Assembly (NCBI GenBank): GCA_031290615.1
Contig: JAITNF010000012.1
Location: 1-42,761 of the forward strand
Direction of reading: 5' to 3'
From: Desulfovibrio sp.
GTDB lineage: Bacteria > Desulfobacterota > Desulfovibrionia > Desulfovibrionales > Desulfovibrionaceae
DNA: 42,761 bases
Shown here: positions 17,969 to 27,686 of the stretch, in pieces
How positions within the stretch are numbered: position 1 is the stretch's first letter
Layout of the letters: every line of letters starts with the position of its first letter
The notes under the pieces: model-generated
The model's database searches: none
What the model saw: only the letters and a program-made list of their open reading frames with translations
What the model was told of the DNA's origin: nothing
Made by a program: the position numbers and the translations under genes

Positions 17969-19286
17969 TTTCGCGTCGGATGATATAACCGCGAGCCTAC
18001 AGGGCGCCCTGCCCGCTGGGCTGCCGCACATTGCCTATATTCTGCTATGGTATCCGCTCTTTACCCAGTCCTTTATCTTTCGTGAAGTGGAAAACCTGAA
18101 GCGGAGTCTGCCCGTGGCGGTATACTCTCTGTACTCCTCCAATTTGCGTTGCTGCTCCGGGGAAATGCTCGCTGTCGCGCCCACGGTGCGCACGGCCGGC
18201 ATGAAACGCCTGCCGGTGTTCTGCCTGGAGATTTTACGCTGCCTTGTGACAAGGCCCGGAAAGCTACTGCGGCTTTTCGCGCGTAGCCTATTCAGACGCT
18301 GGCGGGACTTTGAAAGTTTTGCCGAAAACCTCTGGGCTTTCTACGCTGGAGTGAGCCTTGGCCGTCTACTGCGCGAAGACGGCATTGACATGGTTTACGC
18401 CCCCTGGCCGCGCGGTACGGCCACCGCCGCTTGGGTAGCCGCCGACATTGCTGGCATTCCATTTGCCACCTCGGCGCGCGGCGATAACCTGGAACCGGCT
18501 GACCCGGATTTGGGCGCAAAACTGGCTGCGGCTCTTTTCATACGCGCCAACAACGCGGCCGACAGGAAACGCATTGAAAATTTCGACGCTGGCCAAGCCA
18601 GAAACAAGGTGGAGCTCATCTATAACAGCCTCACCCTGCCGCCCGTGACAGAACACCCCAGACACGTGCTCGCGCAAAGCCCAACGCGTCTTCTGGCCTT
18701 GGGCCGCTTTGACGTGACAAAGGGTTTTGATGTGCTTTTGCAGGCCTGTGACATTTTGAAGGGAGTCGGTTTTGATTTTCACCTGACCCTTGCCGGTGGT
18801 GGTGGAAAGGTCATGGGACTTGGCGGCATGGAAAATATGCTTGTGACCATGCGCAAGGATCTCGGCCTGGAACACCATGTGTCCATGCCCGGCCTTATTT
18901 CTCACGACGAACTGCCGGATCTTCTCCTCAGTCACGACATTTTCGTCGCGCCGTGCGTGATACACTCGTCAGGACAACGCGACGGCATCCCCAATACGGT
19001 CATTGAGGCGTTTGCCTATGGTCTGCCGGTGATAGGCACCAACGTCAATGCCCTGCCGGAGGTGATACGCCATCATGAAACCGGCCTCCTTGTGCCGCCT
19101 GGCGATGTCCGGGCACTTGCCGACGCTGTCATGTGGCTGGCGCGCCATCCCGGCGAAGCCCGCACCTTGGCCCTAGGAGGCATGACTCTAGCCAAGGAAA
19201 TGTTTGACCCTGACCGCAACTGCCGGCATCTATTGGAACTCTTCGTCCGCCAATACGCACGTTGGAAAGCGTCGTGTGCGGCATAG
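17961..19286 (+). CDS. GT4-family glycosyltransferase, second paralogue
   Basis: 441 residues from GTG 17961, which overlaps the deacetylase-like gene by 8 bases and has GGAG about 9 bases upstream. The N-terminus IAYILLWYPLFTQSFIFREV closely parallels the first glycosyltransferase, including the shared Cys-Ser-x-Glu-Met block about 35 residues later (CCSGEM here, GCSDEM there). The donor domain has ALGRFDVTKGFDVLL, LTLAGGGGK, MPGLISHDELP and VIEAFAYGLPVIGTNVNALP-E. The donor domain is complete. The pair probably arose by duplication and adds successive sugars. Colanic-acid-type WcaL proteins are the nearest family I recognise. Confidence 0.85.
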   Translation: MNDFASDDITASLQGALPAGLPHIAYILLWYPLFTQSFIFREVENLKRSLPVAVYSLYSSNLRCCSGEMLAVAPTVRTAGMKRLPVFCLEILRCLVTRPGKLLRLFARSLFRRWRDFESFAENLWAFYAGVSLGRLLREDGIDMVYAPWPRGTATAAWVAADIAGIPFATSARGDNLEPADPDLGAKLAAALFIRANNAADRKRIENFDAGQARNKVELIYNSLTLPPVTEHPRHVLAQSPTRLLALGRFDVTKGFDVLLQACDILKGVGFDFHLTLAGGGGKVMGLGGMENMLVTMRKDLGLEHHVSMPGLISHDELPDLLLSHDIFVAPCVIHSSGQRDGIPNTVIEAFAYGLPVIGTNVNALPEVIRHHETGLLVPPGDVRALADAVMWLARHPGEARTLALGGMTLAKEMFDPDRNCRHLLELFVRQYARWKASCAA

Positions 19287-21175
19287 CCGGCATCTGCCGC
19301 CTGGATGGAGGGAATCTCTCCTCCGACGCGACGACTTTCACGCGCGCTATGACAGACGCTCTGGCCCATCGCGGCCCAGACGGCCAGGGCGTATGGCAAT
19401 GCGGCCCCGTATGCCTGGGGCACAGACGCCTTTCCATCATTGACCTTTCAGGCGGTGGACAGCCCATGCGCGACGTCAGCGGGGATCTGAACATAACCTT
19501 CAACGGGGAAATCTACAATTTTCAGGAGATCAGAAAAAGCTTGGCAGCACAGGGGTCGCGTTTCGCCACCAATTCCGACACCGAAGTCATTCTGGAAGGC
19601 TACCGCCGCTGGGGCACACAGTGTCTTGAGCGCTTTAACGGCATGTTTGCCTTTGCTCTTTGGGACAACAAGCGACGCCGCCTTTTCTGCGGGCGTGACC
19701 GCTTCGGCAAAAAACCCTTTTTTTACAGCGCGCAACGCGGAATTTTTGCCTTTGCCTCGGAACTGACGGCCCTGACGAACCTTGAAGATTTTTCCTTCTC
19801 GGTGGATCCCGGGGCCGTCATGCGCTACCTAGCCTACGAATATGTGCCCACGCCGCAGACCATTTATCGTGAAGCCGCGAGCCTGCCGCCTGCTCACCTG
19901 CTTGTGCTGGAAAACGGAGAAATCCGTACGGAGCGCTATTGGGACATGCCTGTTCCCGACGAGGACGACACGCGCGGGGAAGAAGAACTGTGCGAAGAAC
20001 TGCGCTGTCTGCTTTCCCAGGCTGTCCGTCGCCGTATGATCAGTGACGTGCCATTGGGGGTTTTTCTTTCCGGCGGCATTGATTCCACCATCGTGGCCGG
20101 TCTTATGGCAAGCCATTCCGCAATGCCCGTCAAAACCTTTTCCATCGGCTTCCGTGAGGCCAGCTACGACGAGTCCCGCTACTCCCGCGCGGTCGCGGTG
20201 GCCTACGGCACGGACCACCACGAACGTATCCTGGGGGCCGATGAGTGCGCAGACATTCTGCCCGCCGTGGCGTGCCGCATGGACACGCCCCTGGCCGACG
20301 CCTCGGTGGCCCCCACGTGGCTGCTTTCCGCCTCCACGCGCGAAGAGGTCACAGTGGCCTTGGGCGGGGACGGCGCGGACGAACTCTGGGCTGGATACGA
20401 GCACTATATCGCTTTCAGGATGGCGGAATGGTTCAACACCCTGCCCGCCTTTCTGCGGCGGGGCCTTTCCCGTCTGCCGTTCCTTCTGCCCGCTTCCGCC
20501 AGCTATATCAACCCGCGCCTTGCTGCGGAAACATTTCTCAATGGGACGAAAACCCCAGCCGCCCTCCGGGTGCAGAGCCTGCTCACATCCTTCAGTCCGG
20601 AAATGCAGCGCGATGTGCTGGATCCAGCCCGCGCCGAGGCCGGCTTTCTGGATCCCGACACGCTCTTTGCTCCCACGCTCCGGCAGTATGGGCACTGGCA
20701 ACCGCAAAACGGCGTATCGCCCCTAGCGCGGGCTTTCCATGTCTATGTGCGTCAGTTCATGCTGGACGACATTCTGGTCAAGGTGGACCGTTGTTCCATG
20801 CTCAACTCTCTAGAAGTGCGGGAGCCATTTCTGGACACGGAAACGGCGGAATTTGCCGCGCGCTTGCCCCTGCGCTGGAAACTGCGCGATTTCCGGCGCA
20901 AATATCTCCTCAAAAAGGCCTTTGCTTCCATGCTACCGCCTGAAATTCTGCGCCGCAATAAACGCGGCTTCCAGATACCCGTAGCGACCTGGCTCAAGGG
21001 CAGACTGCGCCCTCTCATGGAAGACATGCTAGCTGAAGACAGCCTGCGCGCCCAAGGCATGTTCAACCCCAGCGCCGTGCGCGCGCTGATGGACACGCAC
21101 ATCTCGGGCAGAGCCGATCTGCGCAAGCCGCTCTGGACATTGCTGGCGCTTCAGCTCTGGTTGCGGGCGCATTGA
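19274..21175 (+). CDS. asnB: AsnB-type glutamine-dependent amidotransferase
   Basis: 633 residues. The GTG at 19274 is chosen because it puts Cys at position 2 (start VCGIAGICRLDGG), the nucleophile of class-II glutamine amidotransferases; it overlaps the previous gene by 13 bases. The N-terminal domain also has HRGPDGQG, HRRLSIIDLS and FNGEIYNF. The synthetase domain has the PP-loop SGGIDS (266–271) and GGDGADELWAGYEHY. All catalytic landmarks are present. In surface-polysaccharide clusters, including exosortase-associated ones, such enzymes amidate a sugar acid or acyl group instead of making free asparagine. Last gene of the cluster; 156 bases separate it from rpsA. Confidence 0.88.
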   Translation: MCGIAGICRLDGGNLSSDATTFTRAMTDALAHRGPDGQGVWQCGPVCLGHRRLSIIDLSGGGQPMRDVSGDLNITFNGEIYNFQEIRKSLAAQGSRFATNSDTEVILEGYRRWGTQCLERFNGMFAFALWDNKRRRLFCGRDRFGKKPFFYSAQRGIFAFASELTALTNLEDFSFSVDPGAVMRYLAYEYVPTPQTIYREAASLPPAHLLVLENGEIRTERYWDMPVPDEDDTRGEEELCEELRCLLSQAVRRRMISDVPLGVFLSGGIDSTIVAGLMASHSAMPVKTFSIGFREASYDESRYSRAVAVAYGTDHHERILGADECADILPAVACRMDTPLADASVAPTWLLSASTREEVTVALGGDGADELWAGYEHYIAFRMAEWFNTLPAFLRRGLSRLPFLLPASASYINPRLAAETFLNGTKTPAALRVQSLLTSFSPEMQRDVLDPARAEAGFLDPDTLFAPTLRQYGHWQPQNGVSPLARAFHVYVRQFMLDDILVKVDRCSMLNSLEVREPFLDTETAEFAARLPLRWKLRDFRRKYLLKKAFASMLPPEILRRNKRGFQIPVATWLKGRLRPLMEDMLAEDSLRAQGMFNPSAVRALMDTHISGRADLRKPLWTLLALQLWLRAH

Positions 21176-21225
21176 TTTTCCTGCCTGCTAAATTTTTCTT
21201 GTGTATCCATGCTCTTTTTGATATT

Positions 21226-21254
21226 TTGACATGCCCTTTAAAATAAATTATCGT
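21226..21254 (+). promoter_or_regulatory. Likely sigma-70 promoter of rpsA
   Basis: A perfect -35 TTGACA (21226–21231), a 17-bp AT-rich spacer, and TATCGT (21249–21254, four of six matches) as -10. It lies about 75 bases before the rpsA start in the only sizeable gap between asnB and rpsA. Assigned by eye. Confidence 0.5.
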
Positions 21255-21331
21255 GGATAATACCGGGCTGTAAGGCAGGTCTGTCAAAAGTGAACCGCGC
21301 CCTGAAGGGACATTTATTGGAGGCATGGAAT

Positions 21332-23033
<1,702 letters not shown>

Positions 23034-23035
<2 letters not shown>

Positions 23036-23125
23036 CATAAACATGCGATTCGCCTGTTCATGCCGATTACGTTTCCCGAGATATAGTAATGGTGTGCCGT
23101 ACAGCTTTCATCGACTGCGACGCTC
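23034..23125 (+). repeat. Left arm of a ~90-bp inverted repeat
   Basis: From the last bases of rpsA, this arm matches the reverse complement of 23722–23808. Aligned by eye the arms agree except for about five substitutions and a short gap near TGTGCCGTAC. Shared core: ACATGCGATTCGCCTGTT and ATTACGTTTCCCGAGATA. The arms bracket about 600 bases of paaK debris. Confidence 0.8.
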
Positions 23126-23154
23126 GAAAGTTTGCAGTGGTCACGATCCCCCCG

Positions 23155-23516
23155 CAAGGAGGCCGTGTCATTGCTGCGCTACCGCACCAATGACCGCCCC
23201 TCCGCTCCTTCTTTCGGGCCGCTGCTCCTATAGTCGGACGACATGATATCTGCTGCGGCGTCAATATCTATCCGGGCCATGTGGAGAAAGTCATCGACGA
23301 GTTCCCGGAACTGGGTGGAGAATACAAGATGGCACTCTCCCGCGACGAGCGGGCTGTGTACCATCTGCTCCTCACGGGGGAGGATGTGGAGCTTGTCAGG
23401 TCGCTGGAGCTGCTGCACAAAGCGCTCATGACGTGCGGGGAGCCATATATGCGGTTACGCCTCCCTACCAAGGACGTTCGACAAGTCCAAACGCGTCGTG
23501 GACAAAAGATAAAGTC
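23155..23516 (+). pseudogene. paaK: Phenylacetate-CoA ligase (PaaK-like) C-terminal remnant
   Basis: Pieces in shifting frames read KEAVSLLRYRTND (the 'PLIRYRTGD' motif), then APIVGRHDICCGVNIYPGHV and EKVIDEFPELGGEYKM, and finally FDKSKRVVDKR (the family's terminal 'KAKRVxDKR'). That order is exactly the C-terminal domain of PaaK-type adenylate-forming ligases, which activate aryl acids to CoA esters. At least two frameshifts break it, so it is dead. Confidence 0.7.
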
Positions 23517-23531
23517 ATAATGTCAAATTAT

Positions 23532-23690
23532 TCTATATGTATCGTAGCGTCAATGCCTGCAAGTTGTTCACCCGCTGAAACAGTTCCTGATGCAAGGCCA
23601 ATGCCGGTTTTAGGCTTCCAGCGTCCGCGGCATGGCGTCCATTTCTATAAAATCTCTCGGCCGTTATAGCCTCAACTGCCTTGTCCTCAA
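23532..23690 (-). pseudogene. paaK: PaaK-like N-terminal remnant in opposite orientation
   Basis: On the - strand, in mixed frames, RFIEMDAMPRTLEA and NRHWPCIRNCF resemble the PaaK N-terminus ('…MxRxxLEALQxxRLxxxVxxxYxNV'). It faces the C-terminal remnant tail to tail, so the two cannot be one gene without an inversion. The match is short and frame-broken; the other plausible reading is unrelated noncoding DNA. Confidence 0.4.
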
Positions 23691-23721
23691 AGAGTCCATT
23701 GACGGCCATTTCCGCTTCCGT

Positions 23722-23808
23722 GAGCGTCGCAGTCGACGAAAGCTGGGCACCATTACTGTATCTCGGGAAACGTAATTGGCATAAACAGGCGAATCGCATG
23801 TTCATGTC
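23722..23808 (-). repeat. Right arm of the ~90-bp inverted repeat
   Basis: Reverse complement of 23034–23125 with about five substitutions and a short gap. The region beyond it, 23809–24117, contains no gene that I can see. Confidence 0.8.
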
Positions 23809-24015
23809 AAAGGTATTTTCTGGAAAAAACAGGAAGAATATTTTTATTATTCTAAGCTCGCCTGGCTTTCCCGGTCAGGCTAAAAATCATCGCTTGCCGT
23901 CCAAGGCATGAATTCTATAATAGTCTGAAATACCCGCATAAATTTTTCGAATGTGATTACATAACGTCCTGTTATTCCAAATAGTTGTTGGTTTAGATGC
24001 ATCAACCTTGGCTTG

Positions 24016-24047
24016 TTGACAGGAAACGCTTGCATGCACGGCATATT
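24016..24047 (+). promoter_or_regulatory. Possible promoter of the lipoprotein gene
   Basis: A perfect TTGACA (24016–24021) lies about 100 bases before the lipoprotein start. The best -10 nearby, CATATT (24042–24047), is 20 bases away, which is longer than ideal, so the call is weak. Confidence 0.3.
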
Positions 24048-24117
24048 TGAGATATAGTCAAAAAAGATTGTATTGTCAGGCTTTTTTTCAGGATTTTAAC
24101 CACAGCTAAAGGACCTC

Positions 24118-24705
24118 ATGAAAAACCGCTTTGCTCTTCCGCTCTCTCTGCTCTTCATTCTGCTCCTTACGGCGTGCGGACCAAGCAACAATGTGCGTCT
24201 GCAGCCACCACCGCCGCTGGATGCCACCGTCCTACCCGCACCTAACGCACCGAGCGTCAGCATTGTCACTTTTGCCGACAGCCGTCCTGACCGTACAAGC
24301 CTTGGCGTGCGTCGGGACAACAGCGCTTTTGTCACTAGCGACAATATGGTTGAATGGGTCAGCAGAGCTCTTGCGGACGAACTGGCGCGTAACGGCATGC
24401 AGGTTTCCTATGCCGCCACATTCAAGCAGGTGCGCAACGGCAATCCGGACTACATAGTCACAGGCGATCTGAATACCCTCTGGCTCAAGGAGACTTCCGC
24501 CACGGAGCTTTCCACGGAGTTGCGCATCACCTACAACCTTGTCAACCGACAGAAGCGCATCTTGAAAGATTCCTTTAATTCCACCCAGTCGCGCACAGGG
24601 TTGCCCACAAGCTCGGCTGCGGAAACTCTGCTGATGGACACCATGAGGGATCTTATCAAACCTGTGGCGCGCAAAATCGTGCAAACCATTGAAGGCAAAA
24701 AATAA
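24118..24705 (+). CDS. YajG-like outer-membrane lipoprotein
   Basis: 195 residues. Signal peptide MKNRFALPLSLLFILLLTAC ends in a lipobox (LTAC) with Cys20 as the lipidated residue. The mature part is a Pro-rich linker, then VSIVTFADSRPDRTSLGVRR and a helix (VEWVSRALADELARNG), a pattern like the YajG family of small lipoproteins with an alternating alpha/beta fold. Asp at +2 is absent (Gly follows Cys), so outer-membrane sorting is likely. SD AAAGGA precedes the ATG. It stands alone between decayed regions and is intact. Exact function of the family is unclear. Confidence 0.65.
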   Translation: MKNRFALPLSLLFILLLTACGPSNNVRLQPPPPLDATVLPAPNAPSVSIVTFADSRPDRTSLGVRRDNSAFVTSDNMVEWVSRALADELARNGMQVSYAATFKQVRNGNPDYIVTGDLNTLWLKETSATELSTELRITYNLVNRQKRILKDSFNSTQSRTGLPTSSAAETLLMDTMRDLIKPVARKIVQTIEGKK

Positions 24706-24922
24706 GGGCTTTTCTCTGCATTGCCCCGGAACTTCTGTGGCTCTGGGCGCGCGGTGGGTGATTGAGGAGAGCCTCGCGGCCTTGAAGAAAGCTCCAGCCC
24801 CGGGAAAAGACGAGCTTCCCGTCGCGCGGAGTGGGGACTGTTGTTTTTGTGCGGCAATTACAAGTGGATATGCGAGGATTTTACTAAGGTATATTCCTCG
24901 CCGCATCTAGAGTACAAAAGAC
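24706..24922. other. Intergenic stretch without a recognised gene
   Basis: A + strand frame (about 24740–24905) stays open as ARWVIEESLAALKKAPAPGK…, but I recognise no family and see no SD. It could be decayed coding DNA. Confidence 0.3.
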
Positions 24923-25183
24923 GGTTTGGATTCCAAACTTCACGCGCTTTACGCGAGCAACGGGAAGCCTGTTTCCATGGTGCTTACAGTAAGGTTTGAT
25001 GAATGATTATAGAAGAATTATTGGCAGATCGGTGGTGCGCATGGTTTCGCAATGCTCTGCCCAATATTTGAAAGTCTCAAGGCTTGGAGCAGAATGGGCA
25101 TGCGATATGACCGGTGCGCTCATATACGTTCTTTTCAGCAATATGTTTGGTTTCTTGTGGCATTTTTATCTCAATTAAATCTA
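24923..25183 (+). mobile_element. IS5-type transposase C-terminal remnant
   Basis: The first piece reads GLDSKLHALYASNGKPVSMV (the 'GGLSTKIHALVDxxGxPL' block of IS5-group DDE transposases) and stops at 25004. A second frame reads FESLKAWSRMGMRYDRCAHI, matching the 'RLKDWRRIxTRYDRCAHTFxSA' C-terminal block, which includes the region of the catalytic Glu. The segment between has collapsed. It is a different subgroup from the IS5-type remnant at 12.9 kb, judging by motif style. Confidence 0.75.
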
Positions 25184-25631
25184 ACAGGTAAAAATTGTAT
25201 TCTGTCCCGAACGTCACGCTTGACTTGCCGCGCGGCATTGGTAATTCTTCGGCAAGGAGTAGAAAGAAAATGCGAAATCTGGCTTCACGTAAGGCACAGG
25301 CAAAAAGCCGTGCGCAAACGCTTCTGTCCCTACAGGCATTTGTGGCCTTTGCCGCCGGCACGTGTGCTGAAAATGGTGGGAGCGCGGATTATGGCGCGCA
25401 TATCCGTCATCGTGTGGACCAGCCTCATCGGCACGATGCTGTCATTTCTGGCTTTGGGCACGATAAATTCTCTTCCGTGGTTTTGGCGCTGATTCTGCTT
25501 GGGGCTAACGCCGGATAGGACAGTCATCCAGCTTGTTCATGAATGGTTGGTGCGCAGCTGATGGAAAACTGATCCAATGTCTATAGATTCTGGATCTACT
25601 ACTCGAAAAACGTCCGGACCTGACGCCACTT
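25184..25631. other. About 450 bases with no recognised gene
   Basis: One + strand frame near 25370–25492 is hydrophobic (ARISVIVWTSLIGTMLSFLA) and may be the remains of a membrane-protein gene. Nothing else stands out. It separates the IS5 remnant from the 3' end of bamD. Confidence 0.3.
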
Positions 25632-26366
25632 TCAGAGCAAGTTTTTAAACCATTCGCTCCATGCACCTTGGCGCTTTTCCCGTATTTCCTCACCTTCATC
25701 CTCTTTGTAAAGGTAGTAGGCGGCCTTGCCTTTCTCCATGGCATGGCCCGCGACCTCGGGAATATCCGTAAAATTTTCGGATATATATGTATAGCGCCGC
25801 CATGCAGGACCATATTTCTTCATGTGCCAGAATACATCAGCAATGAAGATCTCGTGCTCAGCCATGAGTGTGCGGCATTCAAGCATATGCTCTTCGGCGC
25901 TCTTTACATATTGTGAGTCGGGAAAAGTCTGACGCAGGCGTTTAAAGCAATCATAGGCCTCCTGCAGTTCCGTTGCAGTTCTGTCTATAGAACGAAATTC
26001 ACTCAGAAGAGACATACCTATCTGGTACAGCACATAGGGTATTGTCTGATGTCGGGGATGGAGCGATTCAAAGTCTTTGTAACTTTCGGCTGCCAACTTA
26101 TAGTCTTCGTCCAGATAGTAGGCGTCCGCAAGGGAAAGCTCAGCGTCTATAGTATATGGGCTGAAAGGATATGTGTCGCGTAACTTGGTATACAACTCCA
26201 CCGCGCGCACATAATTTTTTTCACTCATAGCGTCGTTGGCTGCCTCAAAAATTTCCTGGGCAGTGTCTTCAGCCGGTGGCAGATAGACCATGTCAATAAT
26301 GCCGCATCCGGCAACTGCGAGGAACGTCATGACGAGTACAAGACAACGAAAAAATTTTTTATACAT
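25632..26366 (-). CDS. bamD: Outer-membrane assembly lipoprotein BamD
   Basis: TPR lipoprotein of the BAM complex, which inserts beta-barrel proteins into the outer membrane. 244 residues. Signal peptide ends in lipobox VAGC with Cys21. Residues 35–220 form about five TPR-like helix pairs: AQEIFEAANDAMSEKNYVRA begins the first, and later ones contain ELSLADAYYLDEDYKLAAES and AYDCFKRLRQTFPDSQYV, the family's 'F-RF…P-S-Y' pattern. Length and order match BamD/ComL. The start codon overlaps the trxB stop (TGATG), so it is the last gene of the long leftward operon. Confidence 0.88.
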   Translation of the reverse strand: MYKKFFRCLVLVMTFLAVAGCGIIDMVYLPPAEDTAQEIFEAANDAMSEKNYVRAVELYTKLRDTYPFSPYTIDAELSLADAYYLDEDYKLAAESYKDFESLHPRHQTIPYVLYQIGMSLLSEFRSIDRTATELQEAYDCFKRLRQTFPDSQYVKSAEEHMLECRTLMAEHEIFIADVFWHMKKYGPAWRRYTYISENFTDIPEVAGHAMEKGKAAYYLYKEDEGEEIREKRQGAWSEWFKNLL

Positions 26367-27283
26367 CAGAGTTGTTCCAGGAAGAGGAAAGCTGCTTGCG
26401 CAGCCGTTGCGCCGTCACCAGCGGCGGTAATCACCTGACGGCAAAATTTTGAACGGATATCTCCGGCGGCAAAAATGCCGGGGATATTTATACGCATTTC
26501 AGTATCTGTAAGAATAAAGCCCTGTGAGTCAAGCGCCAGATCAGCTGGCAGAAAATCTGTCTTCGGTTCAAAGCCCACATAGATAAAAAGTCCGTCAACC
26601 GGGAGATGCTGCTCTTCACCACTATGGACGTTTCTGAGCGTGAGACCGGAGAGGTTGGAATCCCCGTGAAGTTTTGTCACAACCGTATCGGCAAGGACAG
26701 TGACATTGCGAGACTCATTCAGACGGTCAAAAAAAATTTTCGTCCCTCTGAAGTACTCCCGACGATGTATCAAATATACTTGTCCAACGATTTTTGAGAG
26801 ATAAAGAGCTCCTTCAAGGGCGCTGTTGCCGCCGCCGACAACAGCCACCATCTGTCCTCTAAAAAAATTGCCGTCGCACAAGGCGCAATAGGAAACGCCG
26901 TGTCCGAGCAAGGCATTCTCCCGGTCAAGCCCCAATGTGCGGTGACTGGCTCCTGTACAAACAAGCACAGTTTTGCAGGCGTATGTCTGATCTCCGCACT
27001 GTACGACAAACTGTCCGGCTGTGCCGGTAATAGAATCAACGATTCCTGTCGCGCGCTCAATCGACAAATCGTCAAGATGCGCGATAAACAGGTCCGCCAA
27101 TTCATAGCCCTTAATGCCTTGGGGATATCCGGGATAGTTTTCAAGCGTGTCTGTCATGAGGATCTGTCCACCATGCGTGAGCTGCTCACACATGAGAACG
27201 GAACAAGCCGAACGCGCCAGATACATGGCGGCGGTAATGCCCGCAGGCCCGCAGCCTGCGACAATGGCATCGTACGTTTTCAC
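26366..27283 (-). CDS. trxB: Thioredoxin reductase
   Basis: FAD/NAD(P)H enzyme that reduces thioredoxin; 305 residues. FAD-binding GCGPAGITAAMYLARS at residues 10–25, redox-active Cys133 and Cys136 in SYCALCDGNFFRG, NADPH-binding VVGGGNSALEGALYLS at about 148–163, and FAD-binding GIFAAGDIR near 280. The redox motif is CALC where E. coli has CATC. Adjacent to trxA with a 4-base overlap (ATGA), so the pair is co-translated. Confidence 0.93.
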   Translation of the reverse strand: MKTYDAIVAGCGPAGITAAMYLARSACSVLMCEQLTHGGQILMTDTLENYPGYPQGIKGYELADLFIAHLDDLSIERATGIVDSITGTAGQFVVQCGDQTYACKTVLVCTGASHRTLGLDRENALLGHGVSYCALCDGNFFRGQMVAVVGGGNSALEGALYLSKIVGQVYLIHRREYFRGTKIFFDRLNESRNVTVLADTVVTKLHGDSNLSGLTLRNVHSGEEQHLPVDGLFIYVGFEPKTDFLPADLALDSQGFILTDTEMRINIPGIFAAGDIRSKFCRQVITAAGDGATAAQAAFLFLEQL

Positions 27284-27603
27284 GCCAGAGCCTTTTTGTT
27301 CAGTACATCGGCTATGGCAGTTTTGTTGGCGTCACCGGTTATCTGCTCCAGAATTTCACCGTTCTTGAAAAAAATGAGTGTAGGAATGGCGCGTATCGCG
27401 AATTTTGCCGGGGTGGCCAAATTTTCGTCCACATTCATTTTGAATACGAGAACCTTTCCCTCATAGTCATTGGCAATTTCGTCAATCACAGGCCCAAGGG
27501 CGCGGCAAGGCCTACACCATGGAGCCCAGAAATCGACCAGAACCGGCATATCGGATTTGAGTACAAGATTTTCAAAAGCAGCATCGGTGACATGTTCAGC
27601 CAT
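27280..27603 (-). CDS. trxA: Thioredoxin with variant CRPC active site
   Basis: 107 residues, one thioredoxin fold. The active site is FWAPWCRPCRAL, with Cys30 and Cys33; the usual Gly between them and Pro is Arg. The cis-Pro loop (IRAIPTLIFFKNGE) and the buried Asp/Lys positions look normal. SD GAGGAGG is strong. It reduces disulphides in ribonucleotide reductase, peroxiredoxins and others. The Arg may change redox potential or partner choice (inference). Confidence 0.92.
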   Translation of the reverse strand: MAEHVTDAAFENLVLKSDMPVLVDFWAPWCRPCRALGPVIDEIANDYEGKVLVFKMNVDENLATPAKFAIRAIPTLIFFKNGEILEQITGDANKTAIADVLNKKALA

Positions 27604-27686
27604 TGGCTCCTCCTCAAGTTTTGGTAAATATTGCGGCTACAAATCGCAGGTGTAGAGTTTTTTAATAGATATCTGTTGCGCAACTG

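Noticed and set aside
19829..20707. Long leftward open frame inside asnB
   Set aside because: Antisense shadow of a GC-rich gene; composition is His/Gly/Arg-rich and without family motifs.
23844..23885. Hairpin GCCTGGC…GTCAGGC as a terminator
   Set aside because: One wobble pair, no T-run on either strand, and no gene ends nearby.
25052..25492. 146-codon rightward ORF as a real gene
   Set aside because: Its first ~45 codons are the C-terminus of an IS5-type transposase; the rest is unsupported.
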